Origin: Acidimicrobiaceae bacterium
Lineage (GTDB): Bacteria > Actinomycetota > Acidimicrobiia > Acidimicrobiales > Aldehydirespiratoraceae
Assembly (NCBI GenBank): GCA_028819005.1
Contig: JAPPMP010000011.1
Span: 6,100 to 70,099, forward strand
Length of the DNA stretch: 64,000 bases
Reading direction: 5' to 3'
The notes beneath the pieces are model-generated. The model was not told the origin of the DNA and did not search any database. It worked only from the letters and a program-made list of their open reading frames with translations. Position numbers and translations under genes: made by a program. The stretch's first letter is position 1. Each line of letters begins with the position of its first letter. Positions 51,917 to 60,445 of the stretch are shown one piece after another.

Positions 51917-54340
51917 GTGGACCAGTTGCTCGACTTGGCTTGGCTTATCGTCGCATTCCCGCTCGTCGGGTTCGCACTGATTCTGCTGTTCGGACGCCGT
52001 CTCGGAGAACCCGCGGCCGGTTGGCTCGCAACTGCCGCGATGGCCGGCTCCTTCGTTGCCTCGGTGGCAGTGTTCGTGGGCTTGCAGGATCGCCCCGAAG
52101 ACGACCGCCGATTCGTTCAGACCCTGTTCGAATGGGTTCCGGCCGGCGACTTCTCAGTCGACGCGGGATTCCTGGTCGATCCGCTGTCGGTCACGATGAC
52201 GCTGTTCATCACCGGTGTCGGCGCCCTGATCCACCTCTACTCGATCGGTTACATGCACGGGGACTCCGACTTCTCGAAGTTCTTCATGTACCTGAACCTG
52301 TTCGCCTTCTCGATGTTGATGCTGGTGCTCGGCGACAACATGCTCCTCACCTTCCTGGGTTGGGAGGGCGTGGGTGTCTGCTCCTACTTCCTGATCTCGT
52401 TCTGGTTCACCGACGAATACAACGCATCAGCGGGCAAAAAGGCCTTCGTAACGAACCGCATCGGTGACTGGGGCTTCATGGTCGCCATGTTCCTCACCTT
52501 CACAACGCTGGGATCGATCCAGTACATCGACGTACTCGACAACGCGGGCGGCCTGGAACAGTCGACGGCAACGGCGATCACCGTGCTGCTGCTGGTCGGC
52601 GCCGCGGGCAAATCGGCACAGATTCCGCTGTACGTGTGGCTGCCCGACGCGATGGCCGGCCCCACACCGGTGTCTGCGTTGATCCATGCGGCGACGATGG
52701 TCACGTCCGGGGTGTACCTCCTGACCCGGGTCAATCCGATAATCGCCGAATCGGCGGTGTGGGCTCCTTCGCTGATCGCCTGGGTGGGGGCCATCACCGC
52801 GCTGCTGGCGGCGACCATCGCCGTGGCTCAGAACGACATCAAGAAGGTGCTGGCCTATTCGACCATCAGCCAACTCGGCTACATGTTCCTGGCCGTAGGT
52901 TCGGGAGCGTATGTCGCCGCCATCTTCCACATGGTCACCCACGCCTTCTTCAAGGCGCTGCTGTTCCTGGGGTCGGGGTCTGTGATCCACGGCATGGACA
53001 ATGACCAGGACATGCGCCACTACGGCGGTCTCCGCAAGCTGATGCCGATCACCTCGGCCACGTTCATTGTCGGCTGGTTGGCGATCGCCGGTGTACCGCC
53101 CTTCTCAGGCTTCTGGTCCAAAGACGAGATCCTGGCCTTCGCCTGGGAGGAGAACGTGCTGCTGTGGCTGATCGGATTGATCACAGCGGTACTCACGGCC
53201 TTCTACATGAGCCGCCAGGTCTTCATGACGTTCTACGGCCGCTACCGCTTCGCCGACGTGAGACCGGAGGAGATCTCTGCGGCTTGGTCAGTGCGGGTGG
53301 CCAACGCGTCGGCGGCCGTTGACGAGGCTCAAACACAACTCGCCTCAGCCGAAGAGGCGATCGCCAAAGCCAACGAGAAGCACGAATCGGCCCGTGCAAA
53401 GTTGGATTCTCGCAACGCGGAGATGTCAGAAGCCGACACAGCCGATGAACGGGCCGTAGCGAAAGCAACGAAGAATCTTGAGCGAGCAAGCGGCGCTGTC
53501 GAGACCGCAGAGGCGGCCGTTGCCGCTGCAGTTGAAGCGCACGCCGAAGCGCAGCGAGCGGTTTTAGCTGCTCAAACACAACAAGAGCAGGTGCTGAGCG
53601 CGGCTGCGGCCGTCGGCGATGGCACCGACGGTTCAATCTTCGACGAACCCGACACCGGCGACCTCGACGAGGCTGACTTCGGTGTTGAGGTGAAGGCTCG
53701 CCGCGAATATCACCCACATGAGTCACCGTGGTTGATGACGCTGCCGCTGGTCGTGCTGGCAGCCGGTGCTGTTGTCGCGGGGGTGATGAACCTTCCGTTC
53801 AGCAAGGACCTGCATTTCCTGGGCAACTGGCTCGAACCGTCTCTGTATCACAACGAAGCGCATCTGAGTTCCGGCGCGGGAGCCAAATGGGCGCTGGCAA
53901 TCGTGGCCGTGATCGGCGGTGCCGTGGGCATCGCCGCCGCAGTTCGCATCTACGTACAGCGCGCTGCTGTCGCCGGCCGCAGCCGGAGCCCACAAACCGG
54001 TAGCGCCGTTGCGGGACGTGACGGAAGCCCACAAGCCGAGGCCGCGAAGCCCAAGTACTGGGCATCGCGGGTTGAGCTGCCGTTGTTCGCGCGTGGCTGG
54101 TTTGTGGACGAGTCGATCACCAACTTCATGGGCGGCCCGGGCCGCAAGAGCTTCGACGCTGTCGTTCGTTTCGACACCACGGTGGTCGACGGCACGGTCA
54201 ACCGTGTCGGTCGTTGGGTCCGCTTGGCTGGCAACGCAGTGCGCCGGGTCCAGAGCGGCTTTGTCCGGTCCTATGCGCTGATGGTCGCCATAGGTGCCGT
54301 AGCCCTGTTCGCGTGGTTCCTGTCGAGAGCGAGTTGGTGA
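51917..54340 (+). CDS. nuoL: NADH-quinone oxidoreductase subunit L with coiled-coil insertion
   Basis: An 807-aa antiporter-like NuoL, longer than the usual 610-660. Family motifs: FLGWEGVGVCSYFLISFWF, LPDAMAGPTPVSALIHAATMVTSGVYLL (described in parts) and LAYSTISQLGYMF. Between residues about 455 and 590, after MSRQVFMTFYGRYRF, lies an Ala/Glu/Lys/Gln-rich insertion with heptad spacing (ANASAAVDEAQTQLASAEEA, AKATKNLERASGAVETAEAA). The normal PHESPWLMTLPL loop follows, then the final helices and an unusual AVAGRxxSPQ repeat before the C-terminal lateral helix. GTG 51917. Confidence 0.94.
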   Translation: MDQLLDLAWLIVAFPLVGFALILLFGRRLGEPAAGWLATAAMAGSFVASVAVFVGLQDRPEDDRRFVQTLFEWVPAGDFSVDAGFLVDPLSVTMTLFITGVGALIHLYSIGYMHGDSDFSKFFMYLNLFAFSMLMLVLGDNMLLTFLGWEGVGVCSYFLISFWFTDEYNASAGKKAFVTNRIGDWGFMVAMFLTFTTLGSIQYIDVLDNAGGLEQSTATAITVLLLVGAAGKSAQIPLYVWLPDAMAGPTPVSALIHAATMVTSGVYLLTRVNPIIAESAVWAPSLIAWVGAITALLAATIAVAQNDIKKVLAYSTISQLGYMFLAVGSGAYVAAIFHMVTHAFFKALLFLGSGSVIHGMDNDQDMRHYGGLRKLMPITSATFIVGWLAIAGVPPFSGFWSKDEILAFAWEENVLLWLIGLITAVLTAFYMSRQVFMTFYGRYRFADVRPEEISAAWSVRVANASAAVDEAQTQLASAEEAIAKANEKHESARAKLDSRNAEMSEADTADERAVAKATKNLERASGAVETAEAAVAAAVEAHAEAQRAVLAAQTQQEQVLSAAAAVGDGTDGSIFDEPDTGDLDEADFGVEVKARREYHPHESPWLMTLPLVVLAAGAVVAGVMNLPFSKDLHFLGNWLEPSLYHNEAHLSSGAGAKWALAIVAVIGGAVGIAAAVRIYVQRAAVAGRSRSPQTGSAVAGRDGSPQAEAAKPKYWASRVELPLFARGWFVDESITNFMGGPGRKSFDAVVRFDTTVVDGTVNRVGRWVRLAGNAVRRVQSGFVRSYALMVAIGAVALFAWFLSRASW

Positions 54341-55971
54341 TGGGAACTCTGCTGACCAATAACGTGCTGGCCAACAGCATCTTCGCCGCTGAAGCGGGCT
54401 CCGCCGGGGGCACATTCCCAGTGCTGAGCGCCATCGTGGTCACTCCGATGATCGGCGCTCTGGTGCTGCTGTTTCTGCCCAACAACCGACCCGAGTATTT
54501 CAAGCAGATCGCGTTCCTGTTCAGCGCCACGGTGGGTGCCATGTCGGTGTGGGTACTCACCGATTTCAGCACCGCCGGGGCAGCGGAGTTTCAGCTGACG
54601 GACCAACACACCTGGATCGAGAGTCTGGACATCTCCTGGTATCTGGGAGTGGACGGGATCTCGCTCTGGTTAGTGGTATTGACCGGGCTGATCTTCCCGC
54701 TGACCATCGTCGGAGTCGACGCCGAACACGGCCCCAAGGCCTACTACTCGTGGCTGCTGGTTCTTGAAGCCGGCTGCATGGGAGTTTTCCTGGCCCTCGA
54801 CCTCTTCGCCTTCTTCACGTTCTTCGAGATCGTGCTGGTGCCGATGTACTTCCTCATCGGCAAGTGGGGTCACGGCGAGCGAGCATACGCGGCGACCAAG
54901 TTCTTCATCTTCACGATGTCCGGATCGGCGCTGATGCTGGTGGGGATCCTGTCGCTGGCGTTCCTCAACCAGGCCGAGACCAGCGTTCTCACCTTCGACC
55001 TGGAGACGTTGGCCAACTCCCAGGAGATAGCCACAAACACCGCACGCTGGATCTTCCTGTCGTTCGCGTTGGCCTTCGCAGTGAAAGTGCCGCTGTTCCC
55101 GCTCCACACCTGGCTGCCTGACGCCCACACCAACGCCCCGACCGCAGGGTCGGTGATCCTCGCTGCGGTGATGCTGAAACTCGGCGCCTACGGTTTCCTG
55201 CGCTTCGGTATCTACCTGTTTCCAGAAGCGGCGGTGTGGTTCGCCCCGACGCTGGTCACGTTGGGGACCATCGGCATCATCTACGGGGCGATAGCGGCAA
55301 CGATGCAGCGCGACCTGAAACGCCTGGTCGCCTACTCCTCGGTGGCACATCTCGGTTTCATAATCATCGGCTCGTTCGCCTTGAACACCTACGGGCTCGA
55401 GGGCGGGTTGCTGCAGATGGTCAACCACGGCCTGTCGACGGGTGCGCTGTTCCTGCTGGTGGCGATGATCTACGACCGTCGCCACACCCGGGTGATCTCC
55501 GAGCTGGGGGGGTTGCAGAAACCGGCCCCGAAGCTGGCCGGGGTCTTCATTCTGGTGACGTTGTCCTCGGTCGGCCTCCCCGGGCTCAACGGCTTCGTGG
55601 GTGAGTTCCTCACACTGCTCGGCGCGTTCGCGGCTCACCGCTGGTGGGCCGTGGTCGCAGCCGGCGGCGTGATCCTCGCAGCTCTCTATCTTCTGTGGGC
55701 CTACCAGCGGGTGTTCCACGGCCCCGCGGAAGGCGCGAATGCCGAGATCAGCGACCTCAAGCTGCGTGAGGGGCTGCTGCTGGCGCCGTTCGTGGTCGGC
55801 ATCGTCTTCATGGGGGTCTATCCCAAGCCGGTGATCGAGAGGATGGAACCGGCTGTGAAAGCTCTTATCGCGCATGTCGAGGAGCATGTACCGGACTTCT
55901 CCGAGCCGGTGGCAGACGTGATCATCTTCAACGACCACGACAGTCCGGCTGAGAGCGGGGAGGGCCACTGA
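54340..55971 (+). CDS. nuoM: NADH-quinone oxidoreductase subunit M
   Basis: A 543-aa antiporter-like proton-pumping subunit with about 14 helices. Seen: ISWYLGVDGISLWLVVL, FEIVLVPMYFLIGKWG, PLHTWLPDAHTNAPTAGSVI and LVAYSSVAHLGFI. ATG 54340 overlaps the nuoL stop by one base; GTG 54337 is a weaker alternative. Its stop overlaps nuoN by one base. Confidence 0.95.
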   Translation: MGTLLTNNVLANSIFAAEAGSAGGTFPVLSAIVVTPMIGALVLLFLPNNRPEYFKQIAFLFSATVGAMSVWVLTDFSTAGAAEFQLTDQHTWIESLDISWYLGVDGISLWLVVLTGLIFPLTIVGVDAEHGPKAYYSWLLVLEAGCMGVFLALDLFAFFTFFEIVLVPMYFLIGKWGHGERAYAATKFFIFTMSGSALMLVGILSLAFLNQAETSVLTFDLETLANSQEIATNTARWIFLSFALAFAVKVPLFPLHTWLPDAHTNAPTAGSVILAAVMLKLGAYGFLRFGIYLFPEAAVWFAPTLVTLGTIGIIYGAIAATMQRDLKRLVAYSSVAHLGFIIIGSFALNTYGLEGGLLQMVNHGLSTGALFLLVAMIYDRRHTRVISELGGLQKPAPKLAGVFILVTLSSVGLPGLNGFVGEFLTLLGAFAAHRWWAVVAAGGVILAALYLLWAYQRVFHGPAEGANAEISDLKLREGLLLAPFVVGIVFMGVYPKPVIERMEPAVKALIAHVEEHVPDFSEPVADVIIFNDHDSPAESGEGH

Positions 55972-57758
55972 TGCTCGCCCAACTCACCCAGAACAGCGTT
56001 CCTGTGGAACTGCCGCAGTATTCGCTCGCCGGGTTGAGCCCGCTGATCATCTTGGCGGTCGGGGCGTTCCTGCTCATCATGGTCCGCTCGGTCGTAAAAC
56101 GGCTGCCCGCAACCGCGGAACGCTTCGCGACCATCGCCGTAGGGCCGGCCACGGTCCTGGTCGCCTGGATTGTGGGTGGTCTGGTCGGCGATGAGATGCC
56201 GTTGGCGAACGTTCAATCCGACGTCGGCACGCTGTGGTTCGCGCTGCTCTTCGCCCTCGTTCTGGTGGTCGCCGGGCTCTTCGTGAGCACGATGCGCGCC
56301 GGTTTCGACGCGATCTTCACGTCCGGCACTGGTCTGGTCGCATTGGCTGCAATCGCCGAGTTATGGAACGACCATCACCGGGCGGCGTGGCCGGCGGAAT
56401 TCGGTGAACGGCCCGTGGGCCTGCTTGGCAATCCGGTGACCGCCATCGACGATCAGTTCTCCTTCGATGGATTCAGCCTGGTGATGGCAGGGGTGATCTT
56501 GTCGGCGGTTGTCCTCTGCGCGCTGCTGCTCGACGAGTACCTGCGCCGTGAACGCATCGATGGACCCGAGATGTACGTGCTGATGATGCTGTCGGCGGCG
56601 GGCGGCGTGGTGATGGCCGGCGCTGGTGACCTGATCGTCTTGTTCCTCGGTTTGGAGACGCTGTCGATCTCGGTCTATATCATGGCCGCCCTGCATGTTC
56701 GCAGAAGCGAGTCGCTTGAAGCAGGTTTGAAGTACTTCGTGCTCGGGGCCTTCTCGTCGGCCTTCCTGTTGTACGGGATGGCTCTGGTCTATGGCGCGAC
56801 CGGTTCATTGAACCTCCACGAGATCCGGCTCCACCTTGCTTCGGTCGTGATCCTGAAGGACGCCATGCTGTTGGCCGGACTTGCGATGATGCTGGTCGGA
56901 CTAGGTTTCAAGGTCGCAGCTGTGCCGTTCCATACGTGGACGCCGGACGTGTATCAGGGCGCTCCCACCCCGGTCGTGGCTTTCATGGCCTCGGCGGTCA
57001 AGGCCGCGGGTTTCGCAGCACTCGTGCGGGTGTTCGTGGTGACCTTTGGTCCTTCATTGAACGACACCGGTTTTCTCGCGGGCGATTATCGGCTCGACTG
57101 GCAACCCGCGGTTTTTGTTCTGGCAGTGCTGACGTTGTTGGTTGGAGCGGTGCTGGCGATCGTGCAACGCGACGTCAAACGCATGTTGGCGTACTCCTCG
57201 ATCTCCCACGCCGGGTTCATTCTGGTGGGGGTGCAGGCGGCCTCTGCTCGCGGTACAGCAGCGGTGGTCTTCTACGTGGCCGCCTATGCCTTCATGGTGA
57301 TCGGCACCTTCGGCGTGCTCACGGTCGTTTCGGGCCCCGGCGACCGCAAGACCAGCCTCGATGATCTCGATGGTCTGGCTGCTCGCCGCCCGGCTCTGGC
57401 CCTGGCCTTGACGATCTTCCTGCTGGCCCAGGCGGGTGTGCCGTTGACGACTGGATTCGTGGCGAAGTTCGAGATCATCGGCGCGGCGGTTGAAGCGCGT
57501 TCCTTCTGGCTTGCGGTGATAGCCATGGTTTCGGCGGTGGTGTCCGCTTTCCTCTACCTGCGCATCGTGCTCTCGGTGTATCTGGGGTCGCCCGCCGATG
57601 ACTCCGAGATCTCCGAAGGGCCTGCTGAGCGGGTACACCCAGCGGCCGGTCTCGCCATCGGTATTGCCCTGGCGGTCACGATCGGTTTCGGCCTCATCCC
57701 CGGCCCCATCGACCAACTGGCCACCGAAGCCATCCCGCAACTGTTCGCCAGCGGCTGA
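55971..57758 (+). CDS. nuoN: NADH-quinone oxidoreductase subunit N
   Basis: A 595-aa antiporter-like subunit closing the operon. Seen: YVLMMLSAAGGVVMAGAGDLIVLFLGLETLS (in parts), ALHVRRSESLEAGLKYFVLGAFSSAF, VPFHTWTPDVYQGAPTPVVAF and MLAYSSISHAGF. Length is at the upper end for NuoN. No terminator-like hairpin with a U-run is seen after its stop, but transcription meets a convergent remnant. Confidence 0.95.
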   Translation: MLAQLTQNSVPVELPQYSLAGLSPLIILAVGAFLLIMVRSVVKRLPATAERFATIAVGPATVLVAWIVGGLVGDEMPLANVQSDVGTLWFALLFALVLVVAGLFVSTMRAGFDAIFTSGTGLVALAAIAELWNDHHRAAWPAEFGERPVGLLGNPVTAIDDQFSFDGFSLVMAGVILSAVVLCALLLDEYLRRERIDGPEMYVLMMLSAAGGVVMAGAGDLIVLFLGLETLSISVYIMAALHVRRSESLEAGLKYFVLGAFSSAFLLYGMALVYGATGSLNLHEIRLHLASVVILKDAMLLAGLAMMLVGLGFKVAAVPFHTWTPDVYQGAPTPVVAFMASAVKAAGFAALVRVFVVTFGPSLNDTGFLAGDYRLDWQPAVFVLAVLTLLVGAVLAIVQRDVKRMLAYSSISHAGFILVGVQAASARGTAAVVFYVAAYAFMVIGTFGVLTVVSGPGDRKTSLDDLDGLAARRPALALALTIFLLAQAGVPLTTGFVAKFEIIGAAVEARSFWLAVIAMVSAVVSAFLYLRIVLSVYLGSPADDSEISEGPAERVHPAAGLAIGIALAVTIGFGLIPGPIDQLATEAIPQLFASG

Positions 57759-57790
57759 CGGTGCAAACAAATAGTGGGCGTGTAGTCGGT

Positions 57791-57949
57791 TCAGCTGCGG
57801 GGCTTTCTCTCTCTCTCTCGGTACTGCGCATGCTTGAGGTAGTCCTCGAACCACTCCTTGGTACTCGGGTCGGCGATCGCGTCGAGCCGCCGCTGCAGGT
57901 CGGCAATCACCGCCTGCCCAGTCTCTGCGGGAATGCTGCTCTCGTTCAT
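57791..57949 (-). pseudogene. Truncated N-terminus of an AlkD-like DNA alkylation repair protein
   Basis: ATG 57949 opens 52 codons reading RRLDAIADPSTKEWFEDYLK and HAQYR. This resembles the first helices of HEAT-repeat DNA glycosylases of the AlkD type (DPxxKxWFxxYLKGA-x-YRG). The frame then runs into a CT dinucleotide run (about 57808-57820) and stops. The rest of the gene is absent because nuoN abuts. This is a fragment at the border between the nuo operon and the defence-like operon, not a working enzyme. Family match from memory. Confidence 0.4.
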
Positions 57950-58139
57950 AGTCCGAACGCCGACCGATAGCGGGCGTGTCACCGTACCCGGCTTCTCCCG
58001 ATTCCGATGGATGCACGGCGTCTCGCTGCCGAGAGGATCCATACGGACCAGTTCTTCGCAGCGACGTTTGCGAAGCGATCTATCCGTGACATAGAGAATC
58101 TGGGTGGCCTGGGACAAAACCGCCTACGCTTTGCGGACT

Positions 58140-59369
58140 ATGGCGACGGCTCCTGGATATCTGCCTCAGTTGGACTCGCGCAAGGCGTTCGTCGACTACC
58201 TCGAGGGCTACGCCGAACCCACTGTGGAGGAATTAGAAGACGGCAAGCTGAATCGAAAACTGCTCAAGACTTACATGCTGGAGACAGCACGACACGAGAG
58301 CGCGACGCCAAGTATGGATTCGCTGTTTCCTGGGCACGTTCGGTTGCAGCGCCTCGATGACACGCTGTACCGCGTTGAAGACAGCGAGCACGAGGGTCGC
58401 GTTGTCGGTCTGCTGGAGGTGCTCGAAGAGCGCCATCCGGTCTGGTACACGACGCTCGACGCAAAAATCAGCAACAAGTGGGTTCGACAAGTTGTGGACC
58501 GCAACCCCTGGCTGGACCGGCTCTGGCTGTCGTCGCCGATCCTCTTTGAGTTGTGGAATTACGTGAAGCGCACGACTCCGGCACATCGGTACGTGCGTCT
58601 AGGTTTTGAGCACGAAGCCTGGTACGAGGCCACACATTGGTTTGCTGAAGCCGACGAGGAGGACTTCGACAATAACGAACCACAAAATGACGATTCGGTT
58701 CGGGGACTCGCAGAGCGCCGCCGGTCACGGGTGACGCTAACCGAGCAGCTTGGTGTGCTCGAGGAGAAGTTGCCCAGCTTCCGCTCTCTGTACGACCCGA
58801 TGCACTCTTTGGTGAGTTTGCAGATCCCGAGTGGAAACCGCGGCGGACACTTGCTTTTCTTTGACGGCCACGCGACGAATCGGAGCGATTCGTTCGTTGA
58901 GCACCGTCGAGAGATTGCAAAGGTGCTGAAGCTGTACCGCGCCGTCACCGAATACTCCGAGGACCAGCTCTGGTTAGAAACGACCGAAGTCGGTGACGAC
59001 GCTTTCACGGTCAAGGGCGCTCCAGTCACGATTCGGTTCAGCCGACCCCTCCATGAGGACACTTTCGCGCGTTTTGTCGACCTTGGCTTGAAACGTCGGA
59101 CGAGCAAGCTCCGCATAGGCGGTTACGTCACAAGGCGTGGTCCCACCAAAGTTCACGTTGCAGCCATTGATCGGCATCTCTGGCAGCCCTTTCTGCTCGA
59201 GGCTACAAGTCGGCAGCTCACCGCTGTGCTGCCTCGCGGCACCTGTGGCAACACGATTCACCGTCTTGTGACCAACGTCCAGCGATTGCTTGATCCGAAC
59301 GTTGAGGTCTGGCTCGGCAGTGAACTGTATGAGACCGCTGTTGCGAACTCCATGCAAACCGCCGCATGA
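58140..59369 (+). CDS. Unrecognised protein leading the DISARM-like operon (409 aa)
   Basis: A soluble 409-aa protein I cannot place. The N-terminal part is helical and acidic (AFVDYLEGYAEPTVEELEDG). A middle region is rich in aromatic residues (PILFELWNYV, FEHEAWYEATHWFAEADEED). The C-terminal half looks like alpha/beta with SLQIPSGNRGGHLLFFDGHA and GGYVTRRGPTKVHVAAIDRHL. No nuclease, kinase or SAM motif is visible. ATG 58140 is preferred; GTG 58104 would add 12 residues. A weak promoter may lie at 58066-58097. It overlaps the next gene by four bases, so it belongs to the operon. Codon use is less GC-biased than nuo. Confidence 0.75.
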   Translation: MATAPGYLPQLDSRKAFVDYLEGYAEPTVEELEDGKLNRKLLKTYMLETARHESATPSMDSLFPGHVRLQRLDDTLYRVEDSEHEGRVVGLLEVLEERHPVWYTTLDAKISNKWVRQVVDRNPWLDRLWLSSPILFELWNYVKRTTPAHRYVRLGFEHEAWYEATHWFAEADEEDFDNNEPQNDDSVRGLAERRRSRVTLTEQLGVLEEKLPSFRSLYDPMHSLVSLQIPSGNRGGHLLFFDGHATNRSDSFVEHRREIAKVLKLYRAVTEYSEDQLWLETTEVGDDAFTVKGAPVTIRFSRPLHEDTFARFVDLGLKRRTSKLRIGGYVTRRGPTKVHVAAIDRHLWQPFLLEATSRQLTAVLPRGTCGNTIHRLVTNVQRLLDPNVEVWLGSELYETAVANSMQTAA

Positions 59370-60445
59370 CCGACGAATCCGCTCTGCTCTCGGATCAGGT
59401 CTTCCAGCTGAACACGTTCTTGTGGGCATTGGAGGAGCTTCCCGAAAATAGCGATGCACGACCGGTGCTACGGGAAGCTGGATACTACCTCGTAGCTATC
59501 GAGAGAAACGTGCTTGTGCCTACCGATGAAACAACGCTGGCAGCGCTTGCAACCTTGGCTGAGATCACTGATCGAAGTCCTTGCCGCCCAGACCTCTGGC
59601 TCAGGCACGCGACCGATGCCTTCGAACCGCTCATTGAGCTCAAGGCTCATGGATTTTCGCCGGAATCGTCGAATCGAAGACAAGCGTTGAAGCTCATCGC
59701 ATCGGTGTCTGACCTTGCCCCATCACTCGGTGAGACGGATGTACGACCGGGGCATGTGATATACGCGACCGGAGTCGACGACGCCAACGACATGGCCTCG
59801 ACTCTAAGCACCTTGGCAGCGGAACTAGATTCGGAAGGAGTCAACCCTGCACCGACCGGAGCGATCGGACTAGCCATTGAAGACAAGGGAGTTGTCCTGT
59901 CAAGTCCAGACACTACCGATTTACCGGGACCACTTGGTAACGCGCTAGCGAACCGTCCAACCGTTCTCCATCGAGATGGCGAGAACGATCTTCAGCCCCT
60001 GTATTTCATTCCGTGGATTCCAGGAATCAAGGACAGCCAAGATGCAGAATTGCACTCTGCTGGACTTCGCGAACTCACCGCTCGTGTGCTAACCAATCTG
60101 CTCGCTGCTGTCGGCCAAGCGCTGCCACCGACCACGGTTGTCCTGCGCGGTGACACCCTGCTCAGGGATGCAACATTTGGCATATCCGACCGGTGGAGAG
60201 ACAAAGATAGGCGGACGTTCAGCGACTCGGTTGTCAAGGTCGTGGAAAGAACCCTCAAGTCTGTCGTCGATCTGAACCGTCCCTCTACTGATTCTCGCGA
60301 GTTCGATCTTCCGGACCTCGAAACCAAAGATGCGGTAATCGACCGCATTGAGAACGCGGACCCGGCTGATCCTTCAACGAACTTGCAAGCGATCACCGAA
60401 GAACCACCAAGCTTGTTCGACGAGTTCACGGACGGGTCCAAATGA
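59366..60445 (+). CDS. Unrecognised second protein of the DISARM-like operon (359 aa)
   Basis: A soluble 359-aa protein, second of four overlapping genes. Its N-terminus is helical (LNTFLWALEELPENSDARPV), the middle alternates strands and loops (VIYATGVDDANDMASTLSTL, GAIGLAIEDKGVVLSS), and residues about 210-270 read as a helical bundle (GLRELTARVLTNLLAAVGQA). The C-terminus is acidic and ends SLFDEFTDGSK. No catalytic motif is evident, so a structural or adaptor role is possible. It starts with ATG 59366 and overlaps drmD by four bases. Confidence 0.75.
   Translation: MTDESALLSDQVFQLNTFLWALEELPENSDARPVLREAGYYLVAIERNVLVPTDETTLAALATLAEITDRSPCRPDLWLRHATDAFEPLIELKAHGFSPESSNRRQALKLIASVSDLAPSLGETDVRPGHVIYATGVDDANDMASTLSTLAAELDSEGVNPAPTGAIGLAIEDKGVVLSSPDTTDLPGPLGNALANRPTVLHRDGENDLQPLYFIPWIPGIKDSQDAELHSAGLRELTARVLTNLLAAVGQALPPTTVVLRGDTLLRDATFGISDRWRDKDRRTFSDSVVKVVERTLKSVVDLNRPSTDSREFDLPDLETKDAVIDRIENADPADPSTNLQAITEEPPSLFDEFTDGSK

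Noticed and set aside
54670-55968. 432-codon minus-strand frame opposite nuoM
   Set aside because: Charged, repetitive composition (His/Gln/Glu-rich) as expected from antisense of a membrane protein gene.
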